Assembly (NCBI GenBank): GCA_947444305.1
Contig: CANEZP010000011.1
Location: 62,001-126,000 of the forward strand
Direction of reading: 5' to 3'
Origin: Pseudobdellovibrionaceae bacterium
GTDB lineage: Bacteria; Bdellovibrionota; Bdellovibrionia; Bdellovibrionales; UBA1609
DNA: 64,000 bases
Positions 24,267 to 33,507 of the stretch are shown piece by piece; within the stretch, counting starts at the first letter, position 1; each line of letters begins with the position of its first letter. The translations under genes were made by a program, and so were the position numbers. The notes beneath the pieces were generated by a model. The model was not told where the DNA came from and did not search any database. It saw only the letters and a program-made list of their open reading frames with translations.

Positions 24267-26510
24267 ATGACGAAGACGTTTGCGGCCGTGCTTATCTTGG
24301 CGGCCTATCTGTTAGCCGCGTTCCTCAAATTCAATGCATTTTGGCAAGCGCCCGGGTTTGAAAAAGACCGGCGTAGCTTGTACTGGACCGAATCGGCGAT
24401 GCACTTCTACATGGCGGATCAGGTCGCGAAGGGCGTGAGCCTCGGTGAAAACGATAAACGTGCGCAGCATCCGGAAGGTGTTGCTTTAGCTCGCGATATC
24501 GCCCCCGCGATGCCGTACCTGGCTGGAAGCGTTTACCGCATCTTTGACCCGACCATTCCGCTCGATATTTTTCTCGGGTATTTTTTCATTTTATATTCAA
24601 GCCTCACCGTGGTCGGCGTTTATCTTTGGGCGAAACTGATTTTCGGTAAGACGCCGTGGCCCGCCGTCGCTTCGGCTTTTCTGTACGCGGTAAGCGCGCC
24701 CGCGTTCGTCCGGTCGAGCGGCGCGTTCATTAAAGAAGATCTAGCGTTACCGTTACTCACCATAGGTTTTTATTTTGTATTCTCGGCGAAAGCGAAGCCG
24801 GCGCGTGCGCTCAACGCGGCCGCGCTCGTTTCGCTGGCTTTGTTAAGTTGGCACTTTAGTCAGTTTATGCTGCTTTGTTTTAGCGCGGTCATCGCTCTTT
24901 CCGTCGTGGTGAACGGGCTCTTTAATCGCGAGGAACGTTACGCGCTCACGTTATTTACCGGCGGGTTGGCGCTTACGGCGGTGGCGTTTCCCATGCTCCG
25001 GGCGACGGCATTTCTTTTTTCGCCGGCGATGGCGTTGCTCTACGCGACGCTTGCCTTTCATTACACCGGTGGCTTGCAGCGAACTAGGCGCGACGCTTTA
25101 ACCTGCGCCGTCTTCGTGCTTTCGGTTTTGATCTATTTCAAGTCGGGGCTCGCCGAGCAGAGTCACGTTTTCCGGCTGGTGATCGATAAGCTTCGTTTCT
25201 TTCTCATCAAGCCCGACGATCCCTCGCTCTTATCCTACGAGACCCGGTCCAACTGGGTAGAAGATTTCAATACGCCCGGCATCTATTTTCTTTTGTATAC
25301 CGTCTCGCTTTTGTTGCCGCTCGGGCTTTTTGGTCTGGTGAAACTGGGTCGCCGGGTCTACCGAGACCGCGGCGCGCGGCCCGCGCTGTTCGTTTGCGCT
25401 TACGGTACAATCTTTCTCGTGTTTTTCGCGTTAGCGCGTCGAATGATCACGATCGACGTGATCTTCTTGAGCATCGCCGCGGGTTCGTTACTTACGTTTA
25501 CAAACCGAGGTGCGAAGATCGCGATGAGTTTACTTTTTTGCCTGGCGATCGGTTTCGAAGCTTGGAAATCGCTCAATTACTACGAGCCGAACCCGCCGGC
25601 CGTTTTTCTCGCGGAAAAATTCCCGGGCCGGGATTTACCGCAAGTGTTCACCGTGGCCGAGCACAACGATCTACTCAATTGGGTGCGCGTAAACACGGGC
25701 GGTGATGAGCCCGTGCTTGCTTCGATGGGGCTCAGCCCGGTTATCTTAGCGTACACTGGCCGCCCCATCATCATCCATTCGATGTTCGACGCGAAAGTCA
25801 TGCGCGATAAGGTGCAAGCTTATCTCGAAGCGCTTTACGGAACCGAAGAAAGCTTTTACGACTTTGCCAAGAAAAACGGCGCCGCCTATTTTATTTATGA
25901 ATCCAAGAATCTTCTATTCGACGGCCCGAATTCCGATCGCTACGTTGCGGGAAAGATGCAGCCCGGTAAAGACAGCGCCGTGTTCAACTTTCAGTTTCAT
26001 CCCGAGAAGCTTACGCATTTCCGGCTCGCTTACCAAAATACCGCGTACCGGGTTTACGTCGTTGACCGGCCGTCGGCGCGAACAAAAATTTTGCCGCAGC
26101 CCGTGTACGACGAAGGCGTCCTTGCGCGCGAGGGAACGGACCGTTTGATCGGCTTCCTTCAAGCCGTGCGTAATCAAACGCTCACCGGTTTTGCGTACGG
26201 AGCGCGCGGTGATGTTCCGACCGCGCTCAAATATTGGGAAGAGGTAAAACAACAAGCTCCCTACACGCTGGATATCCACGCGCAACTTTGTCTCGGTTAT
26301 CTCATTACGAAAAACATCCCGCAGGCCGCCGCGAACTGCCGGACGCAAGCCGAACTCCAACCACACTCCCCGCTCGGGCACTATCACCAGGCCCTTTATG
26401 AGGAGCAAACTTTGAATCAAGCCGGGGCAATCAATGAACTCGAGACCGCTTTGCGCATCGACCCGCGTTTTTATAAGGCGGCGGAGCGTTTAACGAAGCT
26501 GCGACCTTAA
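24267..26510 (+). CDS. STT3-like GT-C membrane protein with TPR tail
   Basis: The 747-residue protein has an N-terminal region (1-440) with about 12 membrane segments. A soluble domain follows, whose segment TGGDEPVLASMGLSPVILAYTGRPIIIHSMFDA parallels the region of oligosaccharyltransferase STT3/AglB that carries WWDYG, although WWD itself is absent. The C-terminal 120 residues are TPR-like (ALKYWEEVKQQAPYTLDIHAQL and following). GT-C enzymes transfer sugars from polyprenyl carriers on the outer face of the inner membrane. Without the WWD motif, the acceptor and even activity are open. It stands alone between the FHA operon and the pseudo-receiver gene. Confidence 0.6.
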   Translation: MTKTFAAVLILAAYLLAAFLKFNAFWQAPGFEKDRRSLYWTESAMHFYMADQVAKGVSLGENDKRAQHPEGVALARDIAPAMPYLAGSVYRIFDPTIPLDIFLGYFFILYSSLTVVGVYLWAKLIFGKTPWPAVASAFLYAVSAPAFVRSSGAFIKEDLALPLLTIGFYFVFSAKAKPARALNAAALVSLALLSWHFSQFMLLCFSAVIALSVVVNGLFNREERYALTLFTGGLALTAVAFPMLRATAFLFSPAMALLYATLAFHYTGGLQRTRRDALTCAVFVLSVLIYFKSGLAEQSHVFRLVIDKLRFFLIKPDDPSLLSYETRSNWVEDFNTPGIYFLLYTVSLLLPLGLFGLVKLGRRVYRDRGARPALFVCAYGTIFLVFFALARRMITIDVIFLSIAAGSLLTFTNRGAKIAMSLLFCLAIGFEAWKSLNYYEPNPPAVFLAEKFPGRDLPQVFTVAEHNDLLNWVRVNTGGDEPVLASMGLSPVILAYTGRPIIIHSMFDAKVMRDKVQAYLEALYGTEESFYDFAKKNGAAYFIYESKNLLFDGPNSDRYVAGKMQPGKDSAVFNFQFHPEKLTHFRLAYQNTAYRVYVVDRPSARTKILPQPVYDEGVLAREGTDRLIGFLQAVRNQTLTGFAYGARGDVPTALKYWEEVKQQAPYTLDIHAQLCLGYLITKNIPQAAANCRTQAELQPHSPLGHYHQALYEEQTLNQAGAINELETALRIDPRFYKAAERLTKLRP

Positions 26511-26518
26511 AGAAACGG

Positions 26519-26540
26519 CGGGACCCCGACGTTGGTCCCG
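26519..26540. terminator. Hairpin after the STT3-like gene
   Basis: CGGGACC (26519-26525) pairs with GGTCCCG (26534-26540) across an 8-nt loop, 9 bp after the stop. There is no T-run, so it may be a weak terminator or processing site before the next gene. Confidence 0.4.
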
Positions 26541-26574
26541 TTCGAAGCGGATGCGATCTTGCCGAAACGTAGGT

Positions 26575-27477
26575 ATGAGCTCCGAACAAGAGTTAAATCC
26601 CCATGTCGTCATCATCGCGAATGATCTCGAGCGCTTCGCTGAGTTCGCGGCATTGCTTGAGAAAAAGGGTTTTCCTTGCCGTACGTTGCGCGCTTTTCCC
26701 GACGAAACCGCGCGCGCGGGAACCGTATATTTTTTGAGTTTTAATTTGCAGTCGACGCCCGCGATTCCGCTCGGCAAAAAGATCGAGCAGCTCGGCATGG
26801 CCTGCATCGTGTTCGCCGAAGAAGTCGGCGTACAGACGGCCGCGAAACTCTCGTCCGCTAAGATGTCGCAGACTCTGCAGCATCCCTACACCGAAAAGAA
26901 TTTCGTAATGGCCGTGCAGACGATCGTCAAGAATCGCAAAGCTGCGTTCGAGAAAGACGAACGTAAAAGACAATACGACGAACGCCTCCGCGCGAATCAA
27001 AAGAATTCAAAGTTGATGACGGATGCCGGACTTATCATCCAAGAAGCGCCTGAACAAATTACGGACGATTCGGCCCGCGTTTTTAAAAACGATGCGAGCA
27101 AGAGTTTCTTCGCCATTCAACAAGGTCCATCGGGCCCCGGCCAGCGCGCACCGGCTTTCGACCTTGAAACGCCCGCGAAGAAGGAACACGACTTCAATGT
27201 GTTGTCCTACGCCGACATGAAAAAGAAACGAGCCGCGGCGGGCGCGTTCGAAGATTCGCCCGTCTCGGGCGAATCGAAAAGTCAGTCGCCGGACTACGAT
27301 CAAGATACCGTGGCCGATATCATCGATCTTGCGGGCCAAACGGTCATCCCGGGCGAGTCCAATTTGAACCCGCCGGCTTTCGAAAGACCGATGTCGCATT
27401 TCTGGTTCGTACTGGCTCTGTGCTCAATCGCCAGCGCCTTCTGTCTTTACTGCGTTTACCAGATTCTCTTCACCTGA
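26575..27477 (+). CDS. Membrane-anchored pseudo-receiver protein
   Basis: ATG 26575 (MSSEQEL) is preferred to the upstream 26551 and gives 300 residues. The first 120 residues follow a response-regulator receiver layout. VVIIANDLERF and the late segment LQHPYTEKNFVMAV resemble the IVDD and KPF-type regions. The phospho-acceptor position reads YFLSFNLQS with no Asp, so phosphotransfer is unlikely. A long disordered charged linker follows, and one C-terminal membrane helix (about 275-298) ends the protein, making it tail-anchored. No family is recognised beyond that. Confidence 0.6.
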   Translation: MSSEQELNPHVVIIANDLERFAEFAALLEKKGFPCRTLRAFPDETARAGTVYFLSFNLQSTPAIPLGKKIEQLGMACIVFAEEVGVQTAAKLSSAKMSQTLQHPYTEKNFVMAVQTIVKNRKAAFEKDERKRQYDERLRANQKNSKLMTDAGLIIQEAPEQITDDSARVFKNDASKSFFAIQQGPSGPGQRAPAFDLETPAKKEHDFNVLSYADMKKKRAAAGAFEDSPVSGESKSQSPDYDQDTVADIIDLAGQTVIPGESNLNPPAFERPMSHFWFVLALCSIASAFCLYCVYQILFT

Positions 27478-27553
27478 CCAAAGGCTCGTAAGTCTCGACT
27501 GGACCGAACGCCGCATTGATATCACCGCGGCTAACGCAGATAATAAATTACTC

Positions 27554-28312
27554 ATGGATCTCATTTACGGACCCGTAAAATCCCTACGTTACGGCCATAC
27601 TTTAGGCATTAACCTACTCGGTCTCGAGAAGGTTTGTTCATACAATTGCGTTTACTGCAGTCTGGGCCCGACCGTTCTGACCATGAACAAGGTTCGCAAA
27701 GATTACGTTTTTCCCACCCGTGAAGAGATCAAAGCGGCGTTCAAAGCCTACATCGCGCAGTCTGTGCCGATGGAAGCCATCGTCATTAGCGGCAACGGCG
27801 AGCCGACCCTTTACCCTGACTTCGACGAAGCGATGAAAATGATTTTAGAACTTCGGCAAGAACATCTGCCCGCGGCTAAAATCATCGCGCTTTCAAACGG
27901 CGCGCACCTGGACAATAAGAAGGTCATCACCGGTTTGAACATGATCGATGAGCGTGTCATCAAGGTCGACGCGGGTAACGACGTGTTGCTGGCGAAGATC
28001 AACGACCCGCTTATTCGCATCAACATGGCCAAATTCCTCGGCGGCGTACGCAAACTCACCGACGTTACGGTGCAGAGCATGTTTTTTACCGGCGACTTCG
28101 ACAACAGCCAAGGCGACGCGCTCGACGAATGGATCGAAGTGATCGGTATGATCAAACCGAAGACGATTCAGCTCACGACCGTTACGCGTGCCACCCCCGT
28201 CATGCCGGGCCTAAAGCCCTTAGACGAAGACATGCTTTATTCGATCGCATTTAAATTGAAGAAACGCACGACCCTCGAGGCCCAGGTCTTCAGCGCGGCC
28301 TTGAAACTCTAG
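27554..28312 (+). CDS. Radical SAM protein (COG0731-like)
   Basis: The 252-residue enzyme has the iron-sulfur motif C28-SYN-C32-VY-C35 and the SAM-binding ISGNGEPTLYPDF. The opening GPVKSLRYGHTLGINLLG is characteristic of the short radical SAM family often labelled wyosine-base or metallo-oxidoreductase related. The substrate is unknown for bacterial members. It is a monocistronic gene, convergent with the sulfatase-like gene and separated from it by 4 bp. Confidence 0.88.
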   Translation: MDLIYGPVKSLRYGHTLGINLLGLEKVCSYNCVYCSLGPTVLTMNKVRKDYVFPTREEIKAAFKAYIAQSVPMEAIVISGNGEPTLYPDFDEAMKMILELRQEHLPAAKIIALSNGAHLDNKKVITGLNMIDERVIKVDAGNDVLLAKINDPLIRINMAKFLGGVRKLTDVTVQSMFFTGDFDNSQGDALDEWIEVIGMIKPKTIQLTTVTRATPVMPGLKPLDEDMLYSIAFKLKKRTTLEAQVFSAALKL

Positions 28313-28316
28313 CCGC

Positions 28317-30104
28317 TCAGCGAACCCCGGTTTTTTTATCGAAAACCGCCGCGACTTTCTTCGCGTAGGATTCAAACTCTTTTAGGGTCAGAAGGTAATC
28401 GACCGCCTGGGGCAACTCGGGCAACTGCCGGTCGACGTCCCAGCGCAGGTCATTGAGATAATTCATGCGCCCGATTTCGCGGTCCATAAAAGATTGCGCG
28501 TGCAAACGTAAAAAGCGGTCCTGCCCGCCTTGCCGTTCTTCTTCGTTACGGCCCGAAGTCCACGAGTACATGGCTAAAACTCGCTCGTCTTCACACTCGC
28601 TTTGGAAAGATTTTTTATCACCCTTCGCGTTCAACATCAGGCGCACGCAAGGATTGCGCGGTACCGGCAAGTCTTCCCCAAGCTGGCGCGCGGCCACGAA
28701 CGAACCGACCGGTTCGCCGAGTTCTTGCGACAACCTCTTAACCTCGCGCCATTTACGGTTGCGCAATGCTTCGAGCAAGTACCACTTGCTCCAGGTTTCG
28801 GAACCTTTCGGATTTCGGTTAGCGCTTTCTTCGTCCCATAATTCATGCGCGACCGCGAGCTGTTCGGGCCAATGCGCAACCATACCTTTGAACGGCGGAA
28901 TTTGCGCCTTGTTCAGTAACGATACGACGTCGGCATTCACGGTGATCCAAAGTGGATCGGATAACTTGAGCGGCAGACTTTCCATCCGGTCGGTCAGGGT
29001 GTTGAACACGAGAGGCTTTTGATCGTGAATATATAAAAATTGTTTTTGCCTTAAGGCCCAACGAACACCGGCGCCCTCGAGCCAATCGGGCCAGGCGGTC
29101 TCGCTTAACACGAGGTGATCTTCGTCCCAATTGGGCTCGCTTTCGTTCAGAGCGGCCAACAGACTTTGCGGCTGCAGCGCGGGCAACGACGCCGCCGGCG
29201 GTTCAAGACCCAACCATTGGAACATCGTATGACCCACGTCGACGAGCGAAACGTTGCGGTCAACGGCCCACTGGATGATGTTGTCCCGTTCTTTACGCGC
29301 GGGTTTGATGAACAACGTCACCTGGCTCGCGGCCGAACGTAACGACAAGGTCGTCGCCTCGCCTTTTAGATTTTGTGCGCTTAAGGAATTCAAGCCGAGC
29401 AATACCACGTTGGTCGAATTCCATTTCTTTTTTGCCTGCAGCCATTTCACCAGTCCACCGAGGGAATCAACGATCTCTTGCACCTGCCCGTCCTTCGAAG
29501 TCTCGCGGACAACGCCGTCGGCATTGCGGGTGGCAATTTCGGGGAACTGCAAGTCGGCCAGAAATAGCACCGAGAAATTAGGGCGGCCGTCATCTTGCTC
29601 ATCCATCCAGCGAGTCGTCAGGCGAATCACCTCACCGGCCGGCCGGTAGTAAACGCCGGCCCCGAGGTCCATCGTGTCGTCGAAGATTTCGAAACCTTGG
29701 GCCAAACCGCTCTTGCGCCAAATCGGCGGGCCACCACTCACGAACAAGGTGTGGTACCGCCGCGCCAAGGCGCCTTCGGCCACGGTGCGAAAACGTGCCG
29801 ACAAAAAGTTATCCCCGTTGTGCCGCACACCATGGTCGAGCGGGTAAAGCCCGGTCAGTAGCGAGGCCATGGTCGCTTGGCTCATGTTCGACGGGGTATA
29901 CGCGTGGGAGAATCTTACCGACTCTTCACAAAAAGTTTTTAAGCCTTCCAACTCCTCGGCGTCGCAGTTTAGCGTTTCGAAGCTTAACCCTTCGACCGCG
30001 ATGACGAGCACCGAAGGCTGACCGTCGCGCGCGAGTTCGCAACCGGCAAGCGCCAGTGTAATGAAAACTGCATGACTAAGAAGGACGACTCGCCTCATCA
30101 ACAT
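28317..30104 (-). CDS. Sulfatase-fold lipoprotein
   Basis: From ATG 30104 the product (595 aa) starts MLMRRVVLLSHAVFITLALAGC, a lipoprotein signal. It then shows the alkaline-phosphatase/sulfatase superfamily start, PSVLVIAVEGLSFETLNC, where Glu replaces the usual first metal Asp. PSNMSQATMASLLTGLYPLDHGVRHN covers the nucleophile region, where Thr is the likely nucleophile, as in phosphoethanolamine transferases and unlike Cys/Ser sulfatases. Further ligands are not obvious (DVGHTMFQWLG is the typical late motif). It is probably a periplasmic-face hydrolase or transferase of unknown substrate. It is divergent from exbB. Confidence 0.75.
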   Translation of the reverse strand: MLMRRVVLLSHAVFITLALAGCELARDGQPSVLVIAVEGLSFETLNCDAEELEGLKTFCEESVRFSHAYTPSNMSQATMASLLTGLYPLDHGVRHNGDNFLSARFRTVAEGALARRYHTLFVSGGPPIWRKSGLAQGFEIFDDTMDLGAGVYYRPAGEVIRLTTRWMDEQDDGRPNFSVLFLADLQFPEIATRNADGVVRETSKDGQVQEIVDSLGGLVKWLQAKKKWNSTNVVLLGLNSLSAQNLKGEATTLSLRSAASQVTLFIKPARKERDNIIQWAVDRNVSLVDVGHTMFQWLGLEPPAASLPALQPQSLLAALNESEPNWDEDHLVLSETAWPDWLEGAGVRWALRQKQFLYIHDQKPLVFNTLTDRMESLPLKLSDPLWITVNADVVSLLNKAQIPPFKGMVAHWPEQLAVAHELWDEESANRNPKGSETWSKWYLLEALRNRKWREVKRLSQELGEPVGSFVAARQLGEDLPVPRNPCVRLMLNAKGDKKSFQSECEDERVLAMYSWTSGRNEEERQGGQDRFLRLHAQSFMDREIGRMNYLNDLRWDVDRQLPELPQAVDYLLTLKEFESYAKKVAAVFDKKTGVR

Positions 30105-30161
30105 GATGGTAACTTGACCGCCTCCGCGGGCTCCAGAGATAATTGAGTTACGGAGGCTTAA

Positions 30162-30803
30162 ATGATCGAAAACTTTTTTAAAATCGCGATGGTCGCGCAC
30201 GAAGTCACCCTGTGGCTGCTGATACTCTTAAGCATCTTATCGATTGCCTTCATTTTAGAACGTTTTTTCACCCTCGGCAAAGTTCGCGCCCGAAGCGCCG
30301 CCATTACCGAACGCGTTCGTGAGATATTAGCTTCGAACAACTTGGCCGAACTCGAAGACCTCGGCAAAGAAAAAGACTCGCTCGAAGGTCGCGCCCTTTC
30401 CTACGGTTTGCGCCACGTTCGTGAACGCGGGCCGAACGGTCTCGAAGAGATTTTCAATTCCTACGCCGCGATCGAACGACCGATCCTCGAGAAGTATTTA
30501 GGCTTCTTAGCTACGGTCGGTTCCAACGCCCCGTTTATCGGACTGCTCGGTACCGTCTTCGGGATCATGGATGCTTTCCGCAGCATGGCGCAATCGCAGG
30601 GTGATCCCAAAGCCGTCATGGTCGGTATTTCCCAAGCCTTGTTAGCTACGGCGGTCGGTCTGATCGTGGCCATCCCCGCGGTTATCGCCTACAACTTCTT
30701 CCAAAAACAGGTGAAGGGCGTCTTACTCAATCTCGAAAGCGTTAAAGACCTGTGCTTGGCGTACGCAAAATCTTCGCCGAAAAACGCACAAAAGGTGAAT
30801 TAA
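30162..30803 (+). CDS. exbB: MotA/TolQ/ExbB proton channel protein
   Basis: The 213-residue inner-membrane protein has three membrane segments (about 12-33, 112-135, 160-182). The family core [21 protein letters not shown] precedes [21 protein letters not shown]. With the ExbD/TolR partner it forms a proton-driven motor that energises TonB or TolA-like proteins. CGGAGG is 6 nt before the ATG. The downstream exbD starts immediately after the stop codon. Whether it serves TonB, Tol or another system cannot be told here. A TonB-like protein lies 23 kb away. Confidence 0.92.
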   Translation: MIENFFKIAMVAHEVTLWLLILLSILSIAFILERFFTLGKVRARSAAITERVREILASNNLAELEDLGKEKDSLEGRALSYGLRHVRERGPNGLEEIFNSYAAIERPILEKYLGFLATVGSNAPFIGLLGTVFGIMDAFRSMAQSQGDPKAVMVGISQALLATAVGLIVAIPAVIAYNFFQKQVKGVLLNLESVKDLCLAYAKSSPKNAQKVN

Positions 30804-31211
30804 GTGGCCAGCCAAATCTCCGGCGACAGCGACGAACCCATATCTGCGATTAACATCGTACCGTTCGTCGATATCATTTTGGTGGTGCTGATCATCTTCA
30901 TGGTGACTACGCCGATGATCATGAATCCGTCGATCGCCGTTAATTTGCCTAAGTCCGGCACCGGTGACGACACCGCGCCTTCCGAACTCGCGATCGCCGT
31001 TCGCGCCGACGGTTCACTGGCGCTGAACGGCAAGCCTTCCGACGAAGCTTCGGTCAACGCTTACGCCAAAGATCTCGCGGCAAAAAAGCCCGACGTCCAA
31101 GCCATCATCTCGGCCGACAAAGACGTCCCGCACGGCCGCGTGGTCGGCATCATCGACGCGGTAAAAAGCGGCGGCGTAAAAAAATTCGCGATTACGATCG
31201 ATAAAAAATAA
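30804..31211 (+). CDS. exbD: ExbD/TolR biopolymer transport protein
   Basis: The 135-residue protein starts with GTG directly after the exbB stop. It has a short cytoplasmic N-terminus, one membrane helix, INIVPFVDIILVVLIIFMVT, with the essential proton-conducting D23, and a periplasmic domain ending VKSGGVKKFAITIDKK. This is the standard partner of the preceding channel protein. Confidence 0.92.
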   Translation: MASQISGDSDEPISAINIVPFVDIILVVLIIFMVTTPMIMNPSIAVNLPKSGTGDDTAPSELAIAVRADGSLALNGKPSDEASVNAYAKDLAAKKPDVQAIISADKDVPHGRVVGIIDAVKSGGVKKFAITIDKK

Positions 31212-31258
31212 AAGTGGGTCCGGGCCCGCTGCGCCGTTGTGTACTGATCTCGCGCCTA

Positions 31259-31298
31259 GGAATTGATCACGGCCCTGAGGAATTGGTCGCGGCCGCGG
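31259..31298 (+). repeat. Two 20-bp imperfect tandem units
   Basis: GGAATTGATCACGGCC (31259-31274) recurs 20 bp later as GGAATTGGTCGCGGCC (31279-31294), with two transitions. The pair lies in the convergent spacer just before the second copy of the 32-bp repeat. Confidence 0.5.
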
Positions 31299-31325
31299 GA
31301 ACCATGCGCAACTTCACACCTCTAT

Positions 31326-31357
31326 TTAACGCATCTTTTCTTTTCTGGAATTTAAAC
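31326..31357. repeat. 32-bp intergenic repeat, copy 2
   Basis: This copy is identical to 14677-14708 except for the ninth base (T for G), and GCGG follows a few bases later in both. It sits between the convergent exbD and lipB stops. Confidence 0.7.
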
Positions 31358-31379
31358 AGAGCGGCATAAACAAAATCAA

Positions 31380-32015
31380 TTAACGAAGTGCGAACTCGAA
31401 GCGTTTTCGCAGAGCCGACTTACAATGCTCTAAATCTGCGGCCGCCGAAATCTCTTTCTCGAGCGAAGTCATGACGTCGGGCGCGAACCCGCACGGGCGA
31501 ATGCCCTTGTGCGCTTGGGGATCGTTCAAGATATTTACGGCGACCCCGTGGTACGAAATCCACTTACGAACCGCGATCCCGACTGAAGCGATTTTCTTCG
31601 CGCCGACCCACGCGCCGGTTAAGGACAACTCACCCGGGGGCGTATCGCGGCGTTCGGCATTCTTCACGCCGAGCTCACGCAATCCCGCGACCGTCGTTTC
31701 TTCGAGCGCGCGCAGGTAAGCGTGGATATCCCGCTCTTTAAAAACGGCGCGGGGTTTGGTGAGATTTAGTATTGGGTAGATCACGATCTGCGAAGGCCCG
31801 TGATAAGTCGCGCGGCCCCCGCGCGTAGATTCGATGGTCGAGCCGTCCCAACCGGTCATGTCTTCCGCGGTGGTCGCGCGGCCCTTGGTGACGACCGGCG
31901 GATGAGTGCAAAAAACTAAATGGTCTAAGCCACCATCCGCAACTTCTTCGACCAATTGGAGCTGTCGTTCACACGCCTCAGCGTACTCAACTAGGCCCCA
32001 GTCTTCAAAGATCAT
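31380..32015 (-). CDS. lipB: Octanoyl-ACP:protein octanoyltransferase
   Basis: LipB moves octanoate from acyl carrier protein to lipoyl domains, the first step of lipoate synthesis. The 211-residue protein shows RGGRATYHGPSQIVIYPIL, the catalytic Lys in WVGAKKIASVGIAVRKWISYHG and the catalytic Cys in IRPCGF. Its start overlaps the lpdA stop by 4 bp. It is the last gene of the lipA-E2-lpdA-lipB operon, so cofactor synthesis and its client complex are made together. Confidence 0.94.
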   Translation of the reverse strand: MIFEDWGLVEYAEACERQLQLVEEVADGGLDHLVFCTHPPVVTKGRATTAEDMTGWDGSTIESTRGGRATYHGPSQIVIYPILNLTKPRAVFKERDIHAYLRALEETTVAGLRELGVKNAERRDTPPGELSLTGAWVGAKKIASVGIAVRKWISYHGVAVNILNDPQAHKGIRPCGFAPDVMTSLEKEISAAADLEHCKSALRKRFEFALR

Positions 32016-33460
32016 GTGGAAGCGCTGGCCCCTTTCGCGGAGGTCAGCGGACGTTGGATAATATGAATCGCGTGACCCATGGCCGCTTCGGCCGCTTCCA
32101 TCATCGTTTCACCCAACGTGGGGTGAGGATGAATCGTCAACGCGATATCTTCGAGCCTTGCACCCATTTCGATCGCGAGCGCCGCTTCGGAAATCAGATT
32201 TGAAGCCTCGGGCCCGACGATGTGAACACCGTAAACGACATGGGTTTTTGCGTCGGCGATGATTTTAATAAAACCGTCGGTTTCCATCATGCTGACCGCA
32301 CGCCCGTTCGCACCGAACGGAAATTTGCCGATCTTCAGATCGGTTTTGCCCGCGGCCTTGCACTCGGATTCCATGAGACCGGCCGAAGCGATTTCGGGAT
32401 CGACGAAGATGACCGCCGGCACCGTCTTCGCGTCGTAAACGCGGTTCGCGCCGCCGATGATTTCGGCGACCATCACGCCTTCGTGCGAAGCCTTGTGCGC
32501 GAGCATCGGCTGCCCCGCGACATCACCGATGGCAAAAACCCCGGGTAAATTAGTTCTACGTTGGGCGTTCACTTTAATGAAACCTTTTTGGTCGATCTCA
32601 AGCCCGATATTTTTTAAGCCCGCACCGTCTGAATTGGGTTTGCGGCCCACGGTAAGCAAAATCTTATCGCACTTAATGAGCTGTTCTTTGCCGCCGACGT
32701 CGACGGTGACTTCGAGCCCGCCTTTCGCTTTTTTCCAGCCTTTGGCTTTCGCGCTGAGCATGACCTCGACGCCGCTTTTCTTAAGCTTACGCGCGACGAC
32801 CTGCACGCAATCCGGATCGGCGAGGCCGTTAAGTAAACCCGAAGCCGCTTCGACAACGGTGACTTCCGATCCGAAGCTGCGCATGTACGATCCGATCTCA
32901 AGCCCGATGTAACCGCCGCCGATCACGCAGATGCGCTCGACCTTTTCGGCCAGCGCAAGAACGCCGGTCGATGACAGAACGTCTTTTTCGTCGATGGTGA
33001 AACCGGGAATCTCGATCGGACGCGAACCCGTCGCGATGATGAAGTTCGTGGCTTCGATCGTCTTAGTGCCGTCTTTGCCCTTTACCGACAACGATTTGGG
33101 CGACGTGAAGGTGCCTTCGCCCATGATGACCGTAACGCTGTTACCTTTAAGCAATTGCGCTACGCCGCCCGACATTTTGTTGCACACCGATTGTTTCCAA
33201 TCTTGAAGCACTTTCATGTCGACTTTGATTTCTTTAGGAAGCTGAAAGCCCATCGTCGGTGCGTCGTGCTGCATGCGCTGCAAGAAGTGACCGGCCGTGA
33301 TCATTGCCTTGGACGGAATGCAGCCGATGTTCAAACAAACGCCGCCGAGCGCTTCGCGCTCGACGATCGCGGTCTTCTTTCCTAACTGCGCCGCGCGAAT
33401 CGCCGCGACGTAACCACCGGGACCGGAGCCCACCACGCAAACATCAAATTTTTCTGCCAT
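32012..33460 (-). CDS. lpdA: Dihydrolipoamide dehydrogenase (E3)
   Basis: This FAD enzyme reoxidises dihydrolipoyl groups with NAD+. It has an N-terminal FAD motif GSGPGGYVAAIRAAQLG and the redox disulfide in GGVCLNIGCIPSKAM. The NAD motif is VIGGGYIGLEIGSYMRSFG, and the C-terminal catalytic His-Glu is in TIHPHPTLGETMMEAA. ATG 33460 (MAEKF) follows GGAG at 8 nt and is preferred to 33472, giving 482 residues. It is encoded between E2 and lipB. Confidence 0.95.
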   Translation of the reverse strand: MAEKFDVCVVGSGPGGYVAAIRAAQLGKKTAIVEREALGGVCLNIGCIPSKAMITAGHFLQRMQHDAPTMGFQLPKEIKVDMKVLQDWKQSVCNKMSGGVAQLLKGNSVTVIMGEGTFTSPKSLSVKGKDGTKTIEATNFIIATGSRPIEIPGFTIDEKDVLSSTGVLALAEKVERICVIGGGYIGLEIGSYMRSFGSEVTVVEAASGLLNGLADPDCVQVVARKLKKSGVEVMLSAKAKGWKKAKGGLEVTVDVGGKEQLIKCDKILLTVGRKPNSDGAGLKNIGLEIDQKGFIKVNAQRRTNLPGVFAIGDVAGQPMLAHKASHEGVMVAEIIGGANRVYDAKTVPAVIFVDPEIASAGLMESECKAAGKTDLKIGKFPFGANGRAVSMMETDGFIKIIADAKTHVVYGVHIVGPEASNLISEAALAIEMGARLEDIALTIHPHPTLGETMMEAAEAAMGHAIHIIQRPLTSAKGASAST

Positions 33461-33507
33461 AGGAAACTCCAATGAGCGCGGTCACACCCGCGCGAATCAA
33501 TATTAAA

